Positions 1 through 6,241 of a stretch of DNA of 6,959 nt are shown in pieces. The notes below the pieces were generated by a model. That model saw only the letters and a list, made by a program, of their open reading frames with translations, did no database searches and was not told the DNA's origin. The translations under genes and the position numbers were made by a program. Source of the stretch: Thermoleophilia bacterium (GTDB lineage Bacteria > Actinomycetota > Thermoleophilia > Miltoncostaeales > Miltoncostaeaceae); the NCBI GenBank assembly GCA_017882555.1, contig JADGPH010000038.1, positions 1 through 6,959 of the forward strand, written 5' to 3'. Numbering within the stretch: position 1 is the first letter of the stretch; each line of letters begins with the position of its first letter.

Positions 1-365
1 CGCATCCGGATTCGTTGGCCCTGATCAAGTGTGACGTCGCGGTCGGTGGGACACACCGCGCGCGCGAACGCCCGCACCTGGGCTGCCGAAGCGTCAAGCG
101 CCGCGGCCAAGTCTGGGGCAATCCGTGCACGGGCCGCAGCGATCGCTGTCGCGGACACGCGCAGTTGATCGCGCGCGAACTTCGGGCTCCCGAACTGGCG
201 TGCGTGGGCGACCAGCGCCGCATCGCCGGAGTTCCGAACAGCGGCAATCGTCTCCGCCACGGAACGACCGAGCTCGGGATCGGGTGCGGTGTGGGCGGGA
301 CGCAGCGCGCGGGCACACGCCGCAATCCCATCCGCCTCGCAGGCAATCCGAACCGGCGCACTCAC
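1..365 (-). CDS. hisD: Histidinol dehydrogenase, N-terminal part (runs off left edge)
   Basis: HisD is a cytoplasmic zinc enzyme that oxidises L-histidinol to L-histidine with two NAD+, the last two steps of histidine synthesis. Only the first 121 codons are inside the window, so the zinc ligands and catalytic residues cannot be seen. The visible part fits the HisD N-terminal region. It has a helix with the typical VR-x-x-GD-x-AL pattern at residues 43-51, a short Q/F-rich turn near 57-63, and a later alanine-rich helix ending in the usual aromatic (F100). It then enters the segment that leads to the NAD-binding domain (around QGQRIRMR, 115-122). The chosen start is GTG at 365-363, which shares four bases (GTGA) with the hisG stop and has GGAG five bases upstream at 374-371. 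Coupling to hisG is therefore likely. The identification rests on partial sequence but is strongly supported by hisZ-hisG immediately upstream. Confidence 0.9.
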   Translation of the reverse strand, partial: MSAPVRIACEADGIAACARALRPAHTAPDPELGRSVAETIAAVRNSGDAALVAHARQFGSPKFARDQLRVSATAIAAARARIAPDLAAALDASAAQVRAFARAVCPTDRDVTLDQGQRIRM

Positions 366-991
366 GTCGACTCCGCAGCGACCGCCTGGGCCAAACGCGC
401 AATGAGCGCGTCGATGTCCTCGGCCCGCAGTTTGTGGCTCACGCGGTTCGCAATCAGCCGGGCCGACGAGTGAAAGATCTCCTCGCGCTCGACGAGGCCG
501 TTCTCACGCAGCGTTCGGCCCGTGGCCACAAGATCCACGATCCCGTCGGCAAGGCCCACCAGTGGCCCGAGCTCGACCGATCCAGTGACTTTCACGAGTT
601 CCACCTGGCGACCGGTGGCCAAGAAGTGCGCTTCTGCGACCCGCGGATACTTGGTCGCAACCCGTACAACCCCGAGCCGCGCGATCACCTCAGGGGTGGG
701 ATCCTGTCCGGCGGCAGTCGCATAGACCATCCGGCACTCGCCGAATCGCAGATCCAGCAGTTCATAGACGTCCGGCCGGCGCTCGATGATCACATCGCGC
801 CCGACGATGCCGATGTCCGCAGATCCCGCCTCGACATAGGTCGGCACGTCGCTCGGACGCGTCGTGATGAAGACCGTGCCGTCGGGTGCGTCGAACACGA
901 GCTTGCGACCGCCGTTGCGCAGTGGCGACACGTCGACGTCCGCGGCTTCCAACAACGCAATCGCGTCCACGTAGAGCGCCCCCAACGGCAT
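362..991 (-). CDS. hisG: ATP phosphoribosyltransferase catalytic subunit, short form
   Basis: HisG joins ATP and PRPP to give N1-(5-phosphoribosyl)-ATP, the first committed step of histidine synthesis. At about 209-216 residues this is the short form, which lacks the C-terminal regulatory ACT-like domain of the long enzyme and needs HisZ. HisZ is encoded directly upstream. Counting from the ATG at 991, visible motifs are the ADIGIVGRDVI stretch (58-68), a conserved part of the periplasmic-binding-protein-like fold, and the PRPP-binding loop VTGSVELGP (135-143). The latter is followed by GLADGIVDLVATGRTLRENG (146-165), very typical of HisG. The listed ATG is the first standard start, but it probably truncates the protein. 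The family normally begins with a strand such as LRIA-x-P-x-G, and here LRIC precedes that ATG in frame. Upstream in-frame candidates are CTG at 1003-1001, overlapping the hisZ stop as CTGA, and ATC at 1012-1010, seven bases after AGGAGG. Function is near certain; the exact N-terminus is not. Confidence 0.96.
   Translation of the reverse strand: MPLGALYVDAIALLEAADVDVSPLRNGGRKLVFDAPDGTVFITTRPSDVPTYVEAGSADIGIVGRDVIIERRPDVYELLDLRFGECRMVYATAAGQDPTPEVIARLGVVRVATKYPRVAEAHFLATGRQVELVKVTGSVELGPLVGLADGIVDLVATGRTLRENGLVEREEIFHSSARLIANRVSHKLRAEDIDALIARLAQAVAAEST
371..374 (-). promoter_or_regulatory. Shine-Dalgarno site of hisD
   Basis: GGAG on the minus strand lies inside the last codons of hisG, five bases before the GTG start of hisD. 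It supports the GTG start that overlaps the hisG stop. Confidence 0.55.
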
Positions 992-999
992 GCAGATTC

Positions 1000-2253
1000 T
1001 CAGCGGCGCGATGGCAGATCCTCCTGCGGGCGCATGCTGACAAATTCGGTCCCATCGGCACGATCAACAATCCGCAGCGCTTGACCATCGGGATGTGCGA
1101 CAAACCGCCACCCCTCGGCGGCCGCGAGCGCATCCGCGCGGCGATCCGATGCAGAGAGCGCAATCACGGGGACGCCCGCCGAGCGGATCTCGGCCGCTTG
1201 GGCAAGCCGGTCATCCAGACCACCGACCAGCACCACACCAAAATCCAGCCCACTGCGGGCAACCGCCCCCGCCAAGGCGCGGTGCAACGACTCAAGTTCG
1301 ATCGAGAACCCGACGGCCGGGCGTGGCGTGCCGAACCGCGTCGCCAGGCCGTCATAGCGCCCACCTTGTGCAACCGGGAGTGCCGCCCCGGCAGCGTAGG
1401 CCTCGATCACGAGCCCCGAGTAGTAACTCCAGTCACGCAGGATCCCCAGATCGACCAGGACCGCGTCGTGCAGGCCCTCTTGGTCGAGCAACCCGAGTAG
1501 GCGCACCATTCGATCACAGGCCGCAGCAGCCTCGGGCACCACGCGCGCGACGGTTTCCAGGACCTCCGCGTGACCGCGCATCGCCGGAAGTCCGGCAAGC
1601 AACTCTTGGTGGGGCGCGCTCATCTCGGCCGCAGCAGCCTCGGCGCGCCACGCGACCAGATCGCGGTCCTCGGCGGCCTTGGACAGACGCGCGCGCGCAT
1701 CGACAGGGATCTGCAGGCCGCCGAGGACCGCGTCGGTCACCGAAACATCGCCCAAACCGATCCGCGCGCCGGCCAGACCGGCATCGCGTAAGGCCTCCCA
1801 CAGCAACAGCACCGCCTCGGCGTCGGCCTCGGGCCCATCGGCCCCAACGAGCTCTGCCCCAGCGTGCCGGTGTTCCGACGCCACGGGCTTGCCAGGTTGA
1901 GGAACGCGGAAGCTCGACCCGGTGTAGGAAACCCGGATCGGACCCGGATGCTCCGACAGGCGTGTGGCGATCAAGCGTGCCACCGGAATCGTCATGTCGG
2001 GACGCAGCACCAACACACGTCCGGCCTCGTCAAACAGACGATAGGCGCGATCGAGGCCGCCGCTCTCGGCACGCTCGAGCTGGTGGGCATACTCGACCAC
2101 CGGAGTGCGCACCTCGCGATAGCCGTATCGTGCAAACGCACCGCGCAATGCGTCTTCCACCCCACGCAGTTCCGCGGCCTCGACGGGGAGCACATCCCGA
2201 GCCCCGCTCGGCAGGGCGCCCGCGGCAGGCGTCGTCGTGTCAGTCGGCGACAC
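1000..2253 (-). CDS. hisZ: ATP phosphoribosyltransferase regulatory subunit (HisRS-like)
   Basis: HisZ is a catalytically dead paralogue of the histidyl-tRNA synthetase core. It binds short HisG and is needed for its activity and its feedback inhibition by histidine. From GTG at 2253 the protein has 417 residues, a normal length. Visible features are PSGARDVLP at 15-23 (the usual P-x-G-x-x-D-x-LP start), the class II synthetase-like VLRPDMTIPVARL (82-94), SSFR at 113-116, and a HisRS-like segment with EHRHAGAELVG (127-137). DWSYYSGLVIEAY (274-286) and GGRYDGL (297-303) follow. The tail after about 335 looks like a small alpha/beta domain resembling the anticodon-binding domain. The open frame extends to 2301, deep into murA. 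GTG at 2253 is preferred because conserved sequence begins soon after it, but there is no good ribosome site and GTG at 2268 cannot be excluded. It overlaps murA by 14 bases and hisG follows at once, so translation is probably coupled. A true hisS is less likely given its position before a short hisG. Confidence 0.93.
   Translation of the reverse strand: MSPTDTTTPAAGALPSGARDVLPVEAAELRGVEDALRGAFARYGYREVRTPVVEYAHQLERAESGGLDRAYRLFDEAGRVLVLRPDMTIPVARLIATRLSEHPGPIRVSYTGSSFRVPQPGKPVASEHRHAGAELVGADGPEADAEAVLLLWEALRDAGLAGARIGLGDVSVTDAVLGGLQIPVDARARLSKAAEDRDLVAWRAEAAAAEMSAPHQELLAGLPAMRGHAEVLETVARVVPEAAAACDRMVRLLGLLDQEGLHDAVLVDLGILRDWSYYSGLVIEAYAAGAALPVAQGGRYDGLATRFGTPRPAVGFSIELESLHRALAGAVARSGLDFGVVLVGGLDDRLAQAAEIRSAGVPVIALSASDRRADALAAAEGWRFVAHPDGQALRIVDRADGTEFVSMRPQEDLPSRR
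1020..1025 (-). promoter_or_regulatory. Shine-Dalgarno sequence of hisG (AGGAGG)
   Basis: A full-consensus AGGAGG on the minus strand lies within the last codons of hisZ, whose C-terminal tail is not conserved. It is 28 bases before the first ATG of hisG, 16 before an in-frame CTG, and 7 before an in-frame ATC. The spacing suggests that hisG translation begins upstream of the ATG. Confidence 0.5.
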
Positions 2254-3526
2254 GTTCAATGTGTGCACCGAGTGCACGCAATCGCTCGTCAATGCGCTCA
2301 TAGCCGCGATCGATCTGGCGCACGTTGCCGATCGTCGTCACACCACCGGCCACGAGACCCGCGATCAACATCGCCATGCCCGCGCGAATGTCGGGGCTCT
2401 CGACGCGCTCACCATACAACTGCGATGGTCCGCTGATCACCGCGCGATGCGGGTCGCACAACACGATCCGCGCCCCCATCGCCACGAGCTTGTCGACGAA
2501 GAACAGGCGATTCTCGAACATCTTCTCGAAGATCATCACGGTACCGTACGTCTGGGTGGCCACCGCCACGGCAATGCTGGTCAGATCGGCCGGAAACGCA
2601 GGCCAGATGCCGTCGTCGATCTTGGGGATCGCGTCCCCCTCGTCGGCCATGATGCGCAGGTCTTGGCTCGGGGGCACACGGACCGTCGTGCCATTGACCT
2701 CGACGCGAATCCCGAGGCGCTCGAAAGTCAGCAGGATCATCCGCAGATCTTCCGGACGGGTATCGACAATCTCGAGGTCCGAGCCGGTGATGGCGCCAAG
2801 GCCGATAAACGAGGCAATCTCGATGTGGTCGGGTCCGATGCGGAACCGTCCGCCATGGAGACGATCGACCCCATGAATCCGCATCACGTTGGTCCCGATG
2901 CCGTCAATCTGCGCACCCAGCGTCACCAAGAATCGTGCGAGATCTTGGACGTGGGGCTCGCTAGCGGCGTTTTCGATCACGGTCTCGCCTGGGGCCAGGA
3001 CTGCCGCACACAAGACATTCTCGGTTGCGGTCACAGAGGCCTCATCGAGGAAGATCTCCGCACCACGTAGGCCGTTGGGCGCACTGATTACATAGCTGCG
3101 ACCCGAGTCAATCTCGGCGCCCAAGCGGCGAAAGGCCAGCATGTGGGTGTCAACTCGGCGACGGCCAATGAAGTCGCCGCCTGGGAGTGCCGTCTCAACC
3201 GTGCCGCACCGCGCGAGCAACGGACCGGCCACCAACAGCGATGCGCGCAGGCGACCCGACAATTCGGGGTCCAGTGAGGTGCGGCGAACGTTGTCGGCGC
3301 GAAGCACCAATGTGTTCGGTCCGTCTTCACGGATTGACACCCCGATGTCATCCAGCAGCGCGACCATCGTGTGAACGTCGACGATCTGCGGAACGTTGTC
3401 GAGGATCACTTCCTCGTCGGTCAATAGGCATGCCGCCAGAATGGGCAACGCGGCATTCTTATTGCCTGCAGGGACGACAGTTCCGGACAGCGGCCGGCCG
3501 CCTTCAATGATGAACTTTTGGTTCAC
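2240..3526 (-). CDS. murA: UDP-N-acetylglucosamine 1-carboxyvinyltransferase, Asp-type active site
   Basis: MurA transfers enolpyruvate from PEP to UDP-GlcNAc in the cytoplasm, the first committed step of peptidoglycan precursor synthesis. The 428 residues cover the whole family (E. coli 419). Visible landmarks are GNKNAALP (21-28) with K23 and N24 matching E. coli K22 and N23, the mobile loop PGGDFIG (115-121), R123 matching R120, WPAFPADL (308-315) with the general base D314 matching D305, and ENR at 338-340. R381 matches R371 and IDRGYERID (405-413) contains R407 matching R397. The notable difference is D118 where E. coli has C115, the residue alkylated by fosfomycin. Asp at this place is known in mycobacterial and chlamydial MurA, which stay active and resist the drug. 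The start is GTG at 3526, just before the usual N-terminal strand (KFIIEGG); only a weak GGGA precedes it. The aminotransferase gene ends 14 bases upstream, and hisZ starts inside the last 14 bases. Confidence 0.97.
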   Translation of the reverse strand: MNQKFIIEGGRPLSGTVVPAGNKNAALPILAACLLTDEEVILDNVPQIVDVHTMVALLDDIGVSIREDGPNTLVLRADNVRRTSLDPELSGRLRASLLVAGPLLARCGTVETALPGGDFIGRRRVDTHMLAFRRLGAEIDSGRSYVISAPNGLRGAEIFLDEASVTATENVLCAAVLAPGETVIENAASEPHVQDLARFLVTLGAQIDGIGTNVMRIHGVDRLHGGRFRIGPDHIEIASFIGLGAITGSDLEIVDTRPEDLRMILLTFERLGIRVEVNGTTVRVPPSQDLRIMADEGDAIPKIDDGIWPAFPADLTSIAVAVATQTYGTVMIFEKMFENRLFFVDKLVAMGARIVLCDPHRAVISGPSQLYGERVESPDIRAGMAMLIAGLVAGGVTTIGNVRQIDRGYERIDERLRALGAHIERVAD

Positions 3527-3540
3527 GGTCCCGGACGGTA

Positions 3541-4692
3541 TCAGGACCGCAGGCCGTGAACCCCGGCCAACAGCACATCGATGTCAGATTCGTTGGCAAA
3601 GAACGCCAACGACGCACGCAAGGCCGGCGGAATCACGAGCCACCGCACACAGGCACCGGCGTGCAAGACTCGAGCAAAGGCATCCTCGGGGGTGCGTCCG
3701 AAGGTGCCGAACACCACCAGGCCCGCCTGCGGCTCACCGGGCGTGATCAGCTCAAGACCTTCGACCGCGGACAAGGCCTTCCACGCGGCCTGTTGATTGG
3801 CGCGTGTGCGGGCGTAGATCTCATCCCAACCCACCCGAGAGAGCCACGTCAGCCCAGCGAGCCACCCCTGACACAACAACAGCGGCGCCGTAGAGATCTC
3901 ATATCGGCGCGCCGCGGGATGAATCCGCACGCTTCCATCCACCTGATGGTCGGTCCCGGCTTCATATGCGCAGAACGTCAGGTCCACCCGCTTGCGTGCG
4001 TCGGCCGAGATCCACAGCGCCCCCAGGCCCTCGGGCCCGAGCAACCACTTCTGCGCGGGAAAGGCATACGCGTCGATCCCGAGCGCGGGCGCATCAACCG
4101 GGATTGCGCCGACTGACTGTGCCCCGTCAATGACCACGAGCGCCCCGACCCGACGCGCGGCGCGGGCTGCCCCGCCGACATCGAGCACGACCCCGCTCGA
4201 CCACGCGACGTGCGAGAGCGCGATCAACCGCGTTCGCGATGTCGCATACCTGCGGATGGCATCCTCAAGCTCAAGTTCAGCCTCAGGCCGCGATAATCGT
4301 GTGACCGTCAGACCATGTCGTCGTGCGGCGACCGCGATAGGAACGCTCAACCCCGGGTGCTCCAACTCGGTCGTGATGATGTGATCGCCAGGCCGCCAAT
4401 CGATTCCCCAGAGCACGATGTCGAGCCCCGTCGTGGTGTTCGCGGTGATCGCCATGTCGTCCGCGTCGCCCCCGATCACGGCGCCCGTGGCCGCGCGCAG
4501 GCGCTCGAGCGTACGCTCGGTGAGCTCGACGCCCTCGGGGCCCATCCGGGCCATGCCCAGTTGCGCTTCGGTCGCCGACTGAATCGCGCGGGCGACCGGG
4601 ATCGGTAGCGGGCCGGTGCCGCCGGTGTTCAGATACGCCTGCGACCCCAACAATGGGAGCTCGGCACGAATCGCCGCGAGGTCAAACACCAC
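3541..4692 (-). CDS. Class V aminotransferase-family PLP enzyme, no persulfide cysteine
   Basis: This is a fold-type I PLP enzyme of the aminotransferase class V family (cysteine desulfurase, isopenicillin N epimerase and relatives), 383 residues, complete. Visible features are YLNTGGTGPLP (20-30), an early substrate-side loop. TANTTTGLD (83-91) has the phosphate-binding T/N pattern, and EHPG at 111-114 holds the histidine that stacks on the PLP ring. SHVAWSSG (160-167) follows. DGAQSVGAIPVD (189-200) carries D189, which binds the pyridine nitrogen, and Q192. FPAQKWLLGPEGLG (211-224) carries the Schiff-base lysine K215. ALRASLAFFANESDID (357-372) matches the C-terminal arginine motif that binds the substrate carboxylate. 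In desulfurases a catalytic cysteine sits between the two arginines; here the stretch from R350 to R359 has none. A lyase, epimerase or aminotransferase is therefore likelier than a sulfur donor, but the substrate is unknown. The start is GTG at 4692, immediately followed by a second GTG, and no clear ribosome site is seen. Confidence 0.88.
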   Translation of the reverse strand: MVFDLAAIRAELPLLGSQAYLNTGGTGPLPIPVARAIQSATEAQLGMARMGPEGVELTERTLERLRAATGAVIGGDADDMAITANTTTGLDIVLWGIDWRPGDHIITTELEHPGLSVPIAVAARRHGLTVTRLSRPEAELELEDAIRRYATSRTRLIALSHVAWSSGVVLDVGGAARAARRVGALVVIDGAQSVGAIPVDAPALGIDAYAFPAQKWLLGPEGLGALWISADARKRVDLTFCAYEAGTDHQVDGSVRIHPAARRYEISTAPLLLCQGWLAGLTWLSRVGWDEIYARTRANQQAAWKALSAVEGLELITPGEPQAGLVVFGTFGRTPEDAFARVLHAGACVRWLVIPPALRASLAFFANESDIDVLLAGVHGLRS

Positions 4693-4745
4693 GCCGACAC
4701 CGTACCCAGGAGCGGTCGGTCCCGGGGCTCCCGAGGCCCGCCAGG
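4693..4745 (-). other. Short gap between xseB and the aminotransferase gene
   Basis: This 53-base gap is the longest non-coding stretch in the window. It contains GC-rich, partly self-complementary sequence (CGGGAGCCCCG on the minus strand, a four-base stem), but no T-run follows that would make it an intrinsic terminator. I see no convincing -35/-10 pair and no consensus ribosome site. It may simply be a spacer within one transcript, or it could hide a promoter that cannot be recognised by eye. Confidence 0.5.
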
Positions 4746-4982
4746 TTAAAAGGGCTCGTCGCCCCCGCCTTCCGAGATCGCATTGCTCGCGCTCGTGAGC
4801 TCCTCGATGCGTTGCTGGGCACCGGCCAGCCGCTCACGGCACGTGGACAGGTGGCGCTGACCTTCTGCAAACAAGCCAACCGCCTCCTCGAGGCCAACCT
4901 CGCCACCCTCAAGTTGCGCCACCACCTCATCGAGTCGCGCCAACGCTTGCTCGAAGCTCATGGGCGCTGTGTCCTTGGTCAT
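4746..4982 (-). CDS. xseB: Exodeoxyribonuclease VII small subunit
   Basis: XseB is the small helical subunit that binds in several copies to XseA to make exonuclease VII, which cuts single-stranded DNA from both ends into short oligonucleotides in repair and recombination. The 78 residues are the usual length. The core SFEQALARLDEVVAQLEGG (9-27) followed by GLEEAVGLFAEG (30-41) is the family hallmark: two amphipathic helices, the second carrying the E-x-x-x-L-F/Y-x-x-G pattern. A third helix runs to about residue 67 and the tail is glycine- and acid-rich (GGGDEPF). The start ATG at 4982 overlaps the xseA stop by four bases (ATGA), with a G-rich stretch (AAGGGG) upstream as a possible ribosome site. 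An in-frame ATG at codon 8 is an alternative start. The coupling fits a fixed subunit stoichiometry. The stop is TAA, whereas every other complete gene here ends in TGA. Confidence 0.95.
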   Translation of the reverse strand: MTKDTAPMSFEQALARLDEVVAQLEGGEVGLEEAVGLFAEGQRHLSTCRERLAGAQQRIEELTSASNAISEGGGDEPF

Positions 4983-6241
4983 CCCCGTGCCCCTTCCACC
5001 GTTGCATCCACGCGACCATCGCGCATTTCCAACTCCACCCGATCCCCGGCCCGAAGATCCCCCACCGACACCAATGGATGTCCATCGGCCGGGTCACGCA
5101 CAATCGCATACCCCCGACCGACGGTGCGTGACGGCGACAGCGCCTCAAGAAGCGCCTGTTTGGCGGAGAGCCGACTCTCCGCCGCCACGAACCGGGTCCC
5201 GATCGCCCGCCCGAGTCGCTCGCTGCCGACGGGCACGAGCAGGGCCGATGCATCCGCGACCCGACGCACGGCCGGCTCGAGACGCGACTGAGCCGCGGCC
5301 ACGCGCCCCTCAGAGCGGGCTCCGAGGGCCCGCAGCGCGGCGATCAGACGCTGTGTGCGCAGGTCAACCCGCACGACGCTCGACTCTCGCACCCGCACCA
5401 GCCCCCGAACGAGGCCCCGCTCTGCAGCGACCAACTGCGCATGGAGCGTCACCTTGTCGGCGACCACGGCCTCGGCCGCTCCGGTCGGGGTCGACACCCG
5501 GCGGTCGGCGACCAGATCGCACAACGTGACGTCCTTCTCATGGCCGACCCCGCTCACCACCGGCACCCGGGATAGCGCTACGGCACGACAGACTCGCTCA
5601 TCGTTGAACGCCATCAGGTCTTCGAGGGCCCCACCCCCGCGAGCGATGATGATCACGTCCACCTCGGGGATCCCGTTGAGGACTCCAAGCGCGCGCGCAA
5701 TCGCGCGCGGGGCCCCATCGCCTTGGACGGGCACGTCCACGAGCACCACATCAGCCGGGAATCTCGCCCAGAGGTTGTTCAGGACATCATTGCGGGCCGC
5801 CCCGACTGCGCTCGTGACGAGCCCGATGCGTCGCGGCAGCATCGGCAAGGGCCGTTTGCGAGTGTCGGCAAACAGCCCGTCGTGATCGAGGCGCGCCTTG
5901 GTGGCCTCGATTTGGGCGAGCAGGAGTCCTTCGCCGGCAAGTTCCATGCGCTCGATCCGCATCGAGATCTGCGCCCTGTCGGCCCAAAACTCCACCCGCC
6001 CATACGCCTGCACCAGGCTCCCGTCCTCCGGGCGGGCGACCAAACGCTCGAAGAGCACCGACCGCATCGAGGCCTCAATCTGGTGCGTATCCCGCAACGT
6101 GAAATACACCTGCCCCCCACGATGGCGCAGGTTCTGGACCTCAGCTTCGACCCAGAGACTCGGGATGCCCTCCAGGCGACGCCCGAGTGCCGCGGTGATC
6201 TCCTCGACCGCCCACACCTGCCGAGCGCCGACGGTCTTCAC
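4979..6241 (-). CDS. xseA: Exodeoxyribonuclease VII large (catalytic) subunit
   Basis: XseA is the DNA-binding and catalytic subunit of cytoplasmic exonuclease VII; its partner xseB follows. From GTG at 6241 it has 420 residues, a normal length. An N-terminal OB-fold spans about 8-105: AVEEITAAL at 11-19, LWVEAEVQNL at 29-38, and YFTLRD at 46-51. The catalytic domain begins at RRIGLVTSAVGAARNDVL (137-154), followed by PVQGDGA (171-177), IIIARGGGALEDLMAFNDE (197-215), GVGHEKD (231-237) and LVADRRVSTPTGAAEAV (243-259). These match the family signature, with GHEKD in place of the more usual GHETD. A long helical, coiled-coil-like arm covers roughly 260-365. The C-terminal part has the typical LEALSPSRTVGRGYAIV (365-381) and a small beta tail. 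The open frame continues upstream of 6241, but that sequence is the shadow of the oxidoreductase gene. GTG at 6241 shares GTGA with that gene's stop and precedes the expected N-terminus. The ribosome site is weak. Confidence 0.96.
   Translation of the reverse strand: MKTVGARQVWAVEEITAALGRRLEGIPSLWVEAEVQNLRHRGGQVYFTLRDTHQIEASMRSVLFERLVARPEDGSLVQAYGRVEFWADRAQISMRIERMELAGEGLLLAQIEATKARLDHDGLFADTRKRPLPMLPRRIGLVTSAVGAARNDVLNNLWARFPADVVLVDVPVQGDGAPRAIARALGVLNGIPEVDVIIIARGGGALEDLMAFNDERVCRAVALSRVPVVSGVGHEKDVTLCDLVADRRVSTPTGAAEAVVADKVTLHAQLVAAERGLVRGLVRVRESSVVRVDLRTQRLIAALRALGARSEGRVAAAQSRLEPAVRRVADASALLVPVGSERLGRAIGTRFVAAESRLSAKQALLEALSPSRTVGRGYAIVRDPADGHPLVSVGDLRAGDRVELEMRDGRVDATVEGARG

Noticed and set aside
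125..1084. Plus-strand open frame of 319 codons opposite hisG and hisD
   Set aside because: Composition is Arg/Asp/His-rich and unlike a natural protein, and the minus-strand reading gives clear HisG and HisD.
2254..2301. Longer HisZ start at 2301 inside murA
   Set aside because: It would add 16 residues read in a second frame through the conserved end of MurA, without a ribosome site, while HisZ-like sequence begins after the GTG at 2253.
1095..2303. A long open frame on the plus strand (402 codons) opposite hisZ
   Set aside because: Its translation is a low-complexity Arg/Pro/Ser-rich string with no recognisable fold. Such frames are common opposite GC-rich genes, and hisZ on the minus strand explains the sequence fully.
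3541..4692. Annotation of the aminotransferase as SufS or IscS cysteine desulfurase
   Set aside because: There is no cysteine in the loop between R350 and R359, and no Fe-S assembly genes adjoin it.
4719..4745. Possible terminator after xseB
   Set aside because: The GC-rich inverted repeat has only a four-base stem and no following run of T on the transcribed strand.
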